Shown here piece by piece: positions 32,945 through 43,164 of a DNA stretch of 64,000 bases (position 1 is its first letter; each line of letters starts with the position of its first letter). The DNA lies in contig NC_088354.1 of assembly GCF_036884655.1 (NCBI RefSeq), forward strand, positions 18,722,001-18,786,000. Reading direction: 5' to 3'. Source of the stretch: Musa acuminata AAA Group. Taxonomy: Eukaryota; Streptophyta; Magnoliopsida; Zingiberales; Musaceae. The translations under genes were made by a program, and so were the position numbers. The notes beneath the pieces were generated by a model. It had not been told where the DNA came from. It did no database searches and saw only the letters and a list, made by a program, of their open reading frames with translations.

Positions 32945-33391
32945 TGTCACGGACTTAGCTGGTTTTGCCTAAGTCGTGCGGCACCCTTGCGTGTCCGTCC
33001 GCAAAGGTCAGCTTCCCCGAAGCCTCCCATGGTCCCTTAGGACCTACGAAAGAGAAAATGGGTTAGAGAGAACGCCTCACTCGGGATCCACAAGTAAACA
33101 TTCCAGAAAACACTTCATAGACAATGCAAATTACAAATAGACTTTACAAGCTCTGAACAGTTGCATAATAAAGGGTCAAAATGGTCCAATATAGACTGAA
33201 AATCTCTCACAAGTGTCCACATGATGCAACCTTTATTTACAAGCCTAAAGTGGCCACCAAACCCAACTAAAATGGGACTATTAAGCCTTCGATCATCCCT
33301 CTATATGCTGTGCAAAGCATGAATATACCAAAAGACACGGACATACATAAGCATTACATCAAACATCCTGTTTCGAAGTTTGTCCGTAACA
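32945..33391 (-). repeat. LARD-A 3' LTR
   Basis: 447 bp, TGTCACGGAC to CCGTAACA. It is followed on the right by the complement of the polypurine tract AAGTGGGGGAGAA (33392-33404). Confidence 0.88.
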
Positions 33392-36300
33392 TTCTCCCCC
33401 ACTTATTCCTTCGACGTCCTCATCGAAGCCTTTATGAACACTGCAACTCCTTGCCTTTGCTGAGTCTTCAATCTTCTGCTCTAGCTGTAATGCGCCTCTT
33501 GGCTCCCAGCTGCTGTTTTTGAGTAGTTGAACCTTTTGATCCGCCATGCTGCTTCAACTCGCCAATGACTCTAACTCTAGTGTGGGGTTGGCTGAGTTGT
33601 GTTGATCCTTATTGGTTCCTGCGGATCCTCCTGGTGAAGGAAAAGACCATTCTTACTATGTGCTAGTCTCTCAAATGCCTTATGCTACTTGAATTGGGTG
33701 GATGCTTGTTGGAGCTCTAACGAGCATCGCTTGGCAAACTTCTAATGTTTTGGGTCCTTCCTCAACAAAATTTGCCCATTGACTCTTCTTTCACTTAGTT
33801 GTCACTTCCAAGTAAATTTGCATCACTTCCGCTTTCGATTGGCATTTCGTTGGGAAATGAAGTGGACAATCTACTCTCAGTAGCACTGATCACCATTAGT
33901 GAGGATTTGACAACTATTGTCTTCTATTATCTTCGAAGGGTCTTTGAACTTATGTAGAGCTCCTCTACTAGATAGATAAGAGAATTGGGGTACTCGGTTT
34001 CGCCTATTCTCTTAAGAGTTGAGAAGACAAAGGTTACTTAACTTCGCCCGAGGTTGTACTCCATGCATCGAGCTGGGTACTAGCCTTCGCCTACTCTTTG
34101 CTCACACTTCTAAAGCACTTGAAGTGTTTGCACTCCTTGTGTTGAGTTAGTTACTATGATTTACCTTCTCAATGCCATCGAACTTCTAGAATGCAGGAAG
34201 TTTTCACCCCAACTTAGAGTAATTCTCTAATAGATTTGGTCGCCTCTGGGATTGTACTGTCTTCTCCATCAACCCTGTCGCCTTCTCCACTGAGTGGCAA
34301 AGGTATAGCACCGCGTATTGCCTGCTTCGTTCCTTGGTTGTGCACTCTTGCCTGACTCGAAGTCCTTCACTTTCAGCTATCTTGATGAGAAGCTTGTTGA
34401 CACTAGTCTTACGATGTTCCTTGGCCTCTGCCTTTCAGCCTTGTCTTGGTACTTGGAGTTTGCCTCTGCATGCTCCACCTCCTCGGCCCCTTTCACGACC
34501 AAGCGCTCTCCCTCCATGAGAGCAAGGGATCAATGACTTTCACGGAAGTCCTGCCTCTGCGGTACCATGGCGCTACCATGCCCATGGCCCTACTATCCAT
34601 CGTCTTGCATCTGCATCCCTTTTCTTTATGATCAGTAGATATGTCTTTGTGGCACTCCTCCGAGTCCACCTCCATTCTAACTGATGCTTGATTTTGGGTA
34701 GCTAAGTCCCTCTGGACTCATCGTTGCTTCCTCGCCCCTTTCAACCCTCTGCTTCAACACCTCTATGTTCTCTAAGCAGCTCCTCTTGATCGATGGAAAG
34801 ACATATTGCAACTCCTATGCATGACCTCTGCCATCACGTTGTAGGATTTGTATCGATTCTGATCTCCTTAGCTTCCTTGATAGCTACGTTCGCTTACTCG
34901 ACTTTGTCCTCTAACTTGCCGGGCTCCCTTAAGCGAATATGAGCTCTGGAGCAGTCCAACTCTCCAACTGCTTTGATCATACCTCTGTATGATCAAGTCC
35001 CTCCCATGGGACTCACTGGTATTTACATTCAAACTTTTCCCTTGGTGGAACACAGCCCCCATATGCTGATGACCAAGGCTTTCATCTGATGCAAAATTCG
35101 ATGCACACATGGAAGACCCGCCTCTACGGTACCATAGCCTTCACTCCTTGAATTCATAGCCCTTCTTGCCATCATGTTGTTCACCAAAGTGGAGCTTCTA
35201 GTAGCTCCCGATCATATCTCTGTATGATCTAGTCCCTCACGGGACTCATTCATGTGTATCGCATTGCCAAGAACTATTCCACCATGATCCACTACACCAT
35301 GTCGCCTCCTGGTGACATCTCCATTGCATTTTGATCCTTTTGGGATGAACTTGAATTATGATCCCTTCATGTGTGGCCTATGCCAATACATTGCAGGGTC
35401 TCTTTCACCTTCGATTTTATTCGCTCATTTGGCAATCGACCTTCATCCACCTACTCTTGGGTCACACCTAGATGAAGTACCACTCTAGGACAGTCCGTAG
35501 CCTAGTAGCTCCCGAAGTCCCCCGACTTCGCTGCAATTAGTGTACCATTGTCTGGATCCTGGGCCTCTGCCCCTACCAGCATAATCTCCGCTGCACACCG
35601 CTTCTTTCATGGCAACACTGTGGCATATTCTTTAAGAGTACCTACCTTCGCGTCCTCTTGCTCCGTGCCAAGGCCTTCTGAACCCAACTTTGCCTCCGCA
35701 AGTTGAGTCGCCTTAGTTCCTCCATCATATGCTTCTCCGAGATAAGGTGCATGTGCCCAGAAGCTCCCTTCGTCTTTGACACCAAACAAGATGAGTTCGC
35801 TCCGTCAGAATGAAGGACCCATGAAACAACATGATCCTGCTCTTGCCTCTATAAGAGTTCATGTCCTTGACCTCTGACCAAGGAAAGCACTGTGCCTCCG
35901 CTCCATGTTCCATCTTCTATGCTGGCTCCCTTCATGCGGCTTGGGTACTTCGCTAAGTTACACCCAAGTTGCTCCGCTCTTCGTTTTTGCATTGAGTTGA
36001 TGGTGGCCCTCGCACCCACCATTCCACGGGAGAATGCATCCATCAATGCATTCTCTCGAGCGAGATCATGCGATGACTCCTCGCCGCTTGCTTAGTCCAT
36101 TGAGCTTCATGGAGTTGTTGTTTGTTAAGGTACTCCTCAACATGTGAGGTTCGTCCCACATGATTCTCCATCTAGAGAGCTGGGACTTATCCCTCCTGGA
36201 TAATTGTCCCATTGGAGTAACATCTCTCTTCATTTCAGAGACCACCATCCCCTTGGACTACTCCGATTTGTTGGACAAACTGTGCATTGTTCTGCCTCCT

Positions 36301-36949
36301 GCAAACGCACTTGCTAGATTGTGACTCCACATCAATACAGCCCCCGTTGCACCACTCAAGGCCTAGCAACATGTTGAACTCACTACACACTTCAGCCTCC
36401 TACGGACGTATCCTTCACATGTCGAAGAGAAAGTTTCAATGCTCCATGGTGCCGAGTTTCGGTCGTCTTAGGATGGCCGCAAACATTCCATCGTCTGCAT
36501 ATAAGCCCATGTATAAGTATCGAATTCTTTGAGTTAGCAATTCCTCTCACCTCTGTGAGCTTTGCACAACTCTTTCGGTCGCTGAGCAACTCATTCCACC
36601 TTGCATGGTCTCATCCTTTACCAAGCGCCTCGCTTGCCTTGAGCACCATCAAGTATAATTGTCAACGTTGAGCCGTAGCTCAAACTCAGCCATCCCAACC
36701 TTTGTGCGCTCCGCATTCTTCCAAGCTTGCTTGTTCTCGTGGTGCCTCTTGCGTGAAGGGTTGGCCATTCCTCTAAATGCCAATCTCAAATGCTCGCTCC
36801 TCCGAGCGATTCCTTTTCCCTACATCTCCATGCTCGTTTTCCCCCAAACGGTCGTGCGTGTGCTGACTGCCCTCAACGCAGCCCCACTAGATCCCCCACG
36901 TTTGCATGCTAAGTGTTTCTATGAGTGCTTGTCCCACTCTGATACCATC
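33392..36949 (-). other. LARD-A interior (no recognised protein)
   Basis: About 3.56 kb. Element-sense frames are short, up to about 100 codons. Stretches at 35607-35789 and 35849-36046 match LARD-B peptides in the same frame (for example AHAPYLGEA, NSMQKRR/GAEQLGCNLAKYPSR), which suggests a decayed protein-coding past. A primer-binding site (complement of CTCTGATACCA) is at 36937-36947. Confidence 0.6.
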
Positions 36950-37396
36950 TGTCATGGACTTAGCTAGTTTTGCCTAAGTTATGCGGCACCCTTGCATGTT
37001 CGTCCGCAAAGGTCAGCCTCCCCGAAGCCTCCCATGGTCCCTTAGGACCTACGAAAGAGAAAAGGGGTTAGAGAGAACGCCTCACTCGGGATCCGTAAGC
37101 AAACATTCCAGGAAACACTTCATAGACAATGTAAATTACAAACAGATTTTATAAGCTCTGAACAGTTGCACAACAAAGGGTCAAAATGGTCCACTATAGA
37201 CCGAAAATCTCTCACAAGTGTCCATATGACACAACCTTTATTTACAAGCCTAAAGCAGCCTCCAAACCCAACTAAAATGGGACTATTAAGCCTTCGATCA
37301 TCCCTCTACATGTTGTGCAAAGCATGAACATACCAAAAGACACGGACATACATAAGCATTACATCAAACATCCTGTTTCAAAGTTTGTCCGTGATA
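36950..37396 (-). repeat. LARD-A 5' LTR
   Basis: 447 bp starting TGTCATGGAC and ending CCGTGATA; the terminal CA has decayed to TA. Confidence 0.85.
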
Positions 37397-38383
37397 CGTA
37401 GGCATCTTCCGGGCCACTGTCTTCGTCTTCTTCGGAGGGCGCCCCGCTACCAGGGACGCCGGCGCCCTCTTCGGAGTGCCCTCCCGCGGGGCATCACCAC
37501 CTCCAGAACCCTCCCCGTCCCGAGATCAGGGCATGGCAGCCTTGATGCTGGGCGTCTTCTTCACTGAATGAAGGTCCACTATCTCTGCAAAAGAAGGTGG
37601 ATCGATCAGATAAGTCAAGACAAATGTCCGAGCCATCATAGGCGAATGGCCATACTCCTGGTGGTAGGGTTCAGATCCGCTTCGACCATCCACTCCTCGG
37701 TCATCTCCTTGATTGCCCGAGAAGAGGACAGGATACCCCTCAGTCAATCCACGACTGATGTTTCTCCATCAGAGAGCGAGGGGGGGGGGGCGGGCATTAT
37801 AATCGATGGCCTGGAAGGCCCACTCGGTGCAGAAGCCCCACTCCTGACCACAACTAATAAAGAAGAAATGCCTCTTCCAACCTTTATTGTTGGAGGGCGC
37901 ACCACTGATCTTGAAACTGCTGTGGGCGGTCAGGTAATACCCGCCTTGCCCCCTGCCTAAGCGCAAGCAAGCCAGAAAGAGGGCCCGGGATGGCTCGATC
38001 CTAGCCCCTTGACACTCCCAGATGAAGGCTACTAGGTAGCGCCATGAGTTTGGCGACACCTGGGAGGGCGAGATCCCCCAAAGGCGAAGACAGTCCCTGA
38101 TGACGGGATGCACCGGGAACTGCAGCCCTACCTCAAGCGCCCCCACAATCAACCCGAACCCATCGGAAAATCGATCATACGGTCACTGCCCAGGCCGAGG
38201 GGCATGCAGACCGTAACACTCCGGGATGCGGTAGCGATCCCGGAGCACTCTCAAAAGGTCCTCGGTTACCACCGAGTCTACGTCATGCCATGACTTAAGA
38301 GCATCAAGCGCGATCGAACTCTCTGAGGCCTCCGAGGAGGCATTACCCGAAGACACACTAACCACCTCATCTTGGGGACTCAT
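37397..38383 (-). pseudogene. N-terminal half of the Tat antisense ORF (Transposase_28/gypsy-type domain)
   Basis: A start ATG is at 38381-38383 on the minus strand (MSPQDEVVSVSSGNASSE). The domain known as putative gypsy-type transposon protein (Pfam PF04195) follows: RDRYRIPECYGLHAPRPGQ, then a stop, then FPVHPVIRDCLRLWGISPSQ, PNSWRYLVAFIWE, GGYYLTAHSSFKISG and NNKGWKRHFFFIS at 37769-38152. An 11-base C run (as G, 37780-37790) has probably shifted the frame. The biological role of this family is unknown. The frame is cut at 37397 by LARD-A. Confidence 0.8.
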
Positions 38384-38860
38384 AGAAGAAGGGGAAGAAG
38401 AAGGAGAAGGAAGAGGAGAAGGGGAAGGAGATGAGGATGAAGACAAAGGCAAAGATGAAGACAGAGACACCCTGACCTCAAAGTTGCAAGAAAGAAGCCG
38501 GGGTGCGAGACGAAGGATGGAAGCAAAGAGAACAGAGAAGTTGCAAGAAAGAAGCCGAGGCGTGGGACAAAGGACCAATGGCAAAGGCAGGTGGGGTTTA
38601 TAAAAGGCAGGTTGCCCACTGCGAGGCGATGATTGGGGCTTCCCAAGGAGAGAAACATTCGTAGCATTTAAGGCCCGTCACAACTCCTCGGATCTGCCAG
38701 AGTCACCTGCCTCGGAGCTCCAGCCAGCGGTGTCCCATCACCCGAAGCCCCCCGCCAAAGGCCATTCGAAACGAAGGTTTCCCGCCATGCCTCATGATGC
38801 TTCGCTCGGCCCACCACGTGGCACGACAACGTCCTAGCATCAACTAGCCCGCAGGTCCAG
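38384..38860. other. Purine-rich spacer upstream of the antisense ORF
   Basis: 38384-38475 is a GAAGAAGGAGAAGG-like purine microsatellite on the plus strand, immediately upstream of the antisense ATG (a CT-rich leader in that orientation). 38476-38860 shows a short imperfect repeat (GCAAGAAAGAAGCCG at about 38487 and 38546) and no gene. It may hold the antisense promoter; that is inference. Confidence 0.5.
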
Positions 38861-38863
38861 CTC

Positions 38864-39967
38864 ATGCTTGAGTTGCTACAGATCGCTCTCGACAAGAGAC
38901 CTACCGGCACCCAAACCAGAACCGAGCATAGACGCTCGGCCCCCAGGTTCAACTCATGCCCAGATCGCTACAAATCGCTCTCGACAGGCGACCCGCCGAT
39001 ACCGAAATCGGAACCGAGCATAGACGCCCAGCCCCCAGGTTCAACTTATGCCCAGGTCGCTACAGATCGCTCTCGATAGGCAACCCGCCAGCACCGAAAC
39101 TAGAACCGAGCATAGACACTCGATCCCCAGGTTCAACTCATGCTTGGGTCGCTATAGATCGCTCTCAACAAGTGACTCGCCGACATCGAAATCGGAACCA
39201 AGCATAAATGCTCGGCCCCCAGGTTCAACTCATGCTTGGGTCGCTATAGATCACTCACGACAGGTGACTCGTCGGCACCGAAACCGGAACCGGGCATAGT
39301 CGCTCGGCCCCTAGGTTCAACTCATGCTCGGGTCACTACAGATCGCTCTCGATAGGCGACCTATCGGCATCGAAATCAGAACCGAGCATAGACGCTCGGC
39401 CCCCAGGTTCAACTCATGCCCAGGTTGCTACAGATTGCTCTTGACAGGCGACCTGCCGGCACCAAAACCGGAACCGAGCATAGACGCTTTGCCCCCAGGT
39501 TCAACTCATGCCCGGGTCACTACAGATCGCTCTCGACAAGTGACCCGCCGGCACCGAAATTGGAACCGAGCATAGACGCTTGACCCCCAGGTTCAACTCA
39601 TGCTCAGGTCGCTACAGATCACTCTCGATAGGCGACCCACCGACACCGAAACCTAAGTCGAGCATAGTCGCTCGACCCACAGGTCCAGCTCATGCCCGGG
39701 TCACTACAGATCGCTCTCGACAGGCAACCCATTGGCACCGAAACCAGAGCCGAGCATAGCCGCTCGGCACGTAGGTCTAGCTCATGCCCAGGTCGCTATA
39801 GATCACTCTCGATAGGTGACCCATCAGCACCAAAACCTGAGCTGAGCATAGTCGCTCGACCCACAGGTCCAGCTCACGCTTGGGTCGTTATAGATCGCTC
39901 TTGACAGGCGACCCATCGGCATCAAGATCTGAGCCAAGCATAGTCACTCAACCCACAAGCCTAACCC
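38864..39967 (+). repeat. Tat 3' UTR tandem array 1: 92-bp unit, 12 copies
   Basis: Units start at 38864, 38956, 39048, 39140, 39232, 39324, 39416, 39508, 39600, 39692, 39784 and 39876, exactly 92 bp apart. The core reads GGTTCAACTCATGCCCAGGT, then CGCTACAGATCGCTCTCGAC, then a run around CGAGCATAGACGCTCGGCCC. Units differ by 5-15%. The first and last copies are the most divergent. Frames of 70-83 codons here are repeat artefacts. Confidence 0.95.
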
Positions 39968-40570
39968 AACGTCTGAACTGCGCATCTCGCCCAATCGAAC
40001 ACCCGAGTCGCATCTCGGCAAGTCTGATGCCCGAGCCACGCATCTCGACTGATCCAACACCCGAGCCATGCCTCGCGGATGATCTAATGCCCGATTCGTA
40101 TCTCGGCCAAGTCCAACACCCGAGTCGCATCTCGGCCCAATCCAATGCCCGAGCCACACCTCGCGGTCAATCCAACGCCCGAGCCACACCTCGTGGATGA
40201 TCTAATGCCCAAGTCACATCTCGGCCAATTCCAACGCCTGAGTCGCATCTTGACCCAATCCAATGCCCGAGCCACACCTCTCGGCCAGTCCGATGCCCAA
40301 GCTATGCATCTCGGCCAACGCCGGAGCCATGCCTCATGGTCAATCCAACGCCTGAGCCATGCCTTGCGGACAATCTAATGCTCGAGTCACATCTCGGCCA
40401 AGTCCAATGCCCGAGTCGCATCGCGACCCAATCCAATGCCCGAGCCACACCTCGCGGTCAATCCAATGCCCGAGCCACGCCTCGCGGACAATCTAATGCC
40501 CGAATCACATCTTGGTTGATCCAATGCCTAAATCGCATCTCAGTCGATCCAATGCCCGAATCGCCTAGTC
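39968..40570 (+). repeat. Tat 3' UTR tandem array 2: 29-30-bp unit, about 20 copies
   Basis: Two alternating variants are seen: CGAGCCACACCTCGCGGTCA + ATCCAATGCC and CGAGTCGCATCTCGGCCCAA + TCCAATGCC. The unit is 29 or 30 bp, so two units span 59 bp. It begins directly after array 1 and ends near 40570. Confidence 0.93.
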
Positions 40571-40684
40571 CGTTATCCAAGTCGCTCCACGACAACCCCG
40601 ACTCGCAGCCCACCAAGCCGCTCCTACTCGCTCGCCGACTTGCAAAATCGACAGTCGTAACTAAACCCATTATCCAACCTCTGA

Positions 40685-40815
40685 TATGTCAGTTTCGCCT
40701 TGCCGGTTTCACCGCGTCGGTTTTGACATGTCGGTTTCACCTCGTCGGTTTCGCCGCGTCGGTTTCGACACGTCGGTTTCGCCACATTGGCTTCGACACA
40801 TCAGTTTCACCTCAT
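40685..40815 (+). repeat. Tat 3' UTR tandem array 3: about 15-bp unit
   Basis: CGTCGGTTTCGCC(G/A)C-type units, about nine in succession with GCC/GAC/CAC alternation. The stretch 40571-40684 between arrays is unique sequence. Confidence 0.85.
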
Positions 40816-40984
40816 CAAGCTCCAACTAACGCCCAATCAGCAGAGTCAATCTTGCCAGAGGCACGGGGCTCCGCCCCTCTCAAACGCCCCATGTCGAATC
40901 AAATCAATTTCCTCTCGTAAGTAATCAACGTCACTCCGACTTAGGCATGCCTCATGGCCCTTTAAGGACCCCACGACACGCCTC

Positions 40985-41019
40985 GGAGGGGGGGGGGGGG
41001 GGGGGGGGGGCGGGAGAAG
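40985..41019 (+). promoter_or_regulatory. Tat 3' polypurine tract containing a 23-base G run
   Basis: GGA, 23 uninterrupted G (40988-41010), then CGGGAGAAG directly before the 3' LTR. The position defines it as the plus-strand primer. The G run probably expanded by slippage. Confidence 0.85.
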
Positions 41020-41660
41020 TGATATGGCATGTTTTGGAGCTCCGGACATGTCACCGCTGATGCCACATGCCAAGTTAGAACCGTACCAAGAAGCTATTCC
41101 ACCTGTCCCGTCTCAAGAGCTCGGGCGGTGTCGTCTGACGCTGCTTCATATGTCCCAAACACGGCGGCCAGTCAGAAGTCCCATCCCGCCCCTCGAGGGT
41201 CAACGGCCATACACTACTAACCCTCGCGCAATAGTATAAAGCCCATGGCCGACCTCCGGCGAAGGGGAGACAAAAAAAATACAATCCACCCCACACTGAC
41301 TTGCTCGTTGAAGGGGCCACGGCTGGGGATCACCCCGCGGGTGCCATTTTTTGCAGGCAGATGACCACCCACGAGCGACGAGCATTTCAACATGAGAATC
41401 ACCATCCAGTGTACGAGAACGAGTTGCCAACCACCCCGAAGATGGAAAGACGTGACTAATCATAAACGATGCCCGGATCTCGAACGACATCCACAAGGCG
41501 AGCCGTCAACCAGCCCGGATCCCGACCAACGCCAACTAGTACCCTGTCGCGAGGGCCCGATTGACCGCAGCGCCTAGCTTAGCTAACAAAAAGCTTCCGA
41601 CATCGACCCGTGAATCAAGCTATACTAACTCATCAGCCACGACACATCTATTCGTTAACC
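41020..41660 (+). repeat. Tat 3' LTR
   Basis: Starts TGATATGGCATG and ends GTTAACC (the final A has become C), directly followed by the duplication GGAAC (41661-41665). TATAAA is near 41236. Confidence 0.87.
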
Positions 41661-41665
41661 GGAAC

Positions 41666-42091
41666 CACCTCCACATTTGGTATTCTCTCAACCACCATCA
41701 GATGTTTTACTCCATTCTGTGGACTAGACTTATCTACAATATGTAGATATACATCATCCTTTATTATGGATATATATCCTAGCCATGATCTTGGCTAACA
41801 ACTACTAATAGAATGTTCCAATACTGGTGATTTTTTTTTCACACCATATACTTTGATTTAGTAGTAAAGTGAAACGAAACTGTAGTACCCGATGTACAAC
41901 ATAAATTATTTTTTTACTGCTCTAAGTCCACAACACAATGAGATGCTGTATCTCCTCCGTATGGTAAGTCTTGGTTTCAGGTGATAATAATATTGGGTCA
42001 CCCAATTTATATGGTATTGCAGTGGAGTTGATGGTTGTCTTCATGGTGACAGGGTTAGAGCCATGGGAGAGGAGGGCAAGGAGAGAGGAAT
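41666..42091. other. Unassigned DNA between Tat and Copia-2
   Basis: Not retrotransposon-like. On the minus strand one frame (stop at 41922-41924) starts at an ATG near 42052 and includes AIPYKLGDPILLSPETKTYH. A second is open from about 41780 to 41661 and stays open across the Tat insertion site into 9450-9381 once Tat and one duplication copy are ignored. I recognise neither. The stretch may be host exons. Confidence 0.35.
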
Positions 42092-42636
42092 TAAATACAA
42101 GCAAATCGTAACACACAACGGAATTAAATAGAAATTATAATCAAATAGAACACCAAGATTTATGTGAAAAATCCTTACAACGTGAAGGGTAAAATTCACG
42201 GGACAAATCATAGATAATCTACTATAAGAATAATGAATATACAAATCTCATAGCCTTCCCAAAGCCTAAGCAATAATCTCAAAAGAATAACTAGGATATA
42301 ATGATTATGTCATTATGCACAATATCTAAATTCTCCCCAAGTAATCGTAACAAGAATCTACTATAGATCTGATCTAACCTAAGATGAAAACACTGTCTAG
42401 ATGATTAAGAACAGTCTCTCTGCATTGTCCTTATCTTCTTCCTTTTCATTCTCTTATTTTTATGTCTTTTTCTCTTATTTTTTGAATCAAGTTACTATTG
42501 TAGTTTTCTGTCTCGTTACTATAGTTTTGTTCCCTATTTTTGCAGCCACCACACCCCCTTTATTAGATCTACGGTTAGATTAAAAGGGAGGTGGGCTATG
42601 GGCTATTAAAGCCCACTATAAGCTGTTAGCCTAACA
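42092..42636 (-). repeat. Copia-2 3' LTR
   Basis: Homologous to 63735-64000 (shared block at 42098-42330). The U3 edge is TGTTAGGCTAACAG on the minus strand at 42636. The left (U5) edge is uncertain and may be truncated, because the match stops near 42092 without a canonical end. Confidence 0.72.
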
Positions 42637-42650
42637 ACCTCTCTCTTCAG

Positions 42651-43160
42651 CCCATAAGGGAGGTTGTCCCATGACTCATCAATGTGAAGCCATGCCGACC
42701 AGTTGTCGGCATATCTCCTGCCTTTCTTTTGATAAGGTCATTATCAATATGTCTGCTCTGTTATCATTTATGTGAATTTTCTGAAGCTACAACTGTTTCT
42801 CTTTAAGTATATTTCGAATCCAGTTGTATCTGATATCTATATGCTTTGACTTGTAATGAAAAGTTGGGTTCTTATACAAATGGATAGCACTCTAACTGTC
42901 ACAATTCACCACATAATTTTCCTATTTCAACCTCAATTCTTGTAAAAATTCTTTCATCCATAACATTTCTTTGCAAACCTCTATAACAGCAATATATTAT
43001 GCCTCTATGGTGGAGAGAGCAATACACCTTTGTAATATGGATTGGCATGATACGACTCCCCCTACAAAAATAAGTACAAAGCTTGATATGGATTTCCTTG
43101 TATCTATATCTCTTATTATATTTGCATCTGTGTAACCTGTCATGGTTATCAGGTTGACAG
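42651..43160 (-). pseudogene. Copia-2 RNase H (C-terminal pol fragment)
   Basis: Minus-strand pieces match Copia RNase H: TGYTDANIIRDIDTRKSIS, VGGVVSCQSILQ, ALSTIEA (with a stop directly after it), then the KHIDIRYNWIR-type tail. Many stops and shifts break it. It begins at about 43160, where reverse transcriptase should precede it but does not. Confidence 0.75.
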
Positions 43161-43164
43161 GTTG

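Larger units (their letters stand above)
32945..37396 (-). mobile_element. LARD-A: large non-autonomous LTR element without gag or pol
   Basis: 447-bp LTRs at 32945-33391 and 36950-37396 begin TGTC(A)GGAC-like and end GTCCGTGACA-like, so the termini are inverted repeats. On the minus strand a primer-binding site TGGTATCAGAG lies next to the right LTR and a polypurine tract next to the left LTR. The 3.56-kb interior has no recognisable retrotransposon domain. LARD-B has the same interior. LTRs differ at about 5-7% of sites by eye. No clean target duplication is seen (CTGCA left, CGTAG right). It splits the Tat antisense ORF. Confidence 0.85.
9456..41660 (+). mobile_element. Tat-lineage Ty3/gypsy element, split by SIRE-c and LARD-A
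   Basis: Both LTRs are present and flanked by the same 5-bp duplication GGAAC (9451-9455 and 41661-41665). Removing SIRE-c with its duplication and LARD-A leaves about 11.5 kb, a normal Tat length. Order: 5' LTR, gag, protease, reverse transcriptase, RNase H, second (archaeal-type) RNase H, integrase, antisense ORF, tandem-repeat 3' UTR, polypurine tract, 3' LTR. The dual RNase H and antisense ORF are Tat hallmarks. LTRs differ at roughly 15% of sites by eye, so it is the oldest element of this nest, and every coding part is broken. Confidence 0.92.

Noticed and set aside
38864..40570. A CRISPR-like array of repeats and spacers
   Set aside because: Units are contiguous tandem repeats without unique spacers, in a plant retrotransposon 3' UTR.
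38864..40920. Frames of 70-194 codons with repeating Arg/Ser/Pro or Cys/His-like products
   Set aside because: They are translations of the 92-bp and 29-30-bp tandem arrays. The repeated peptides simply follow the DNA period when it is near a multiple of three.
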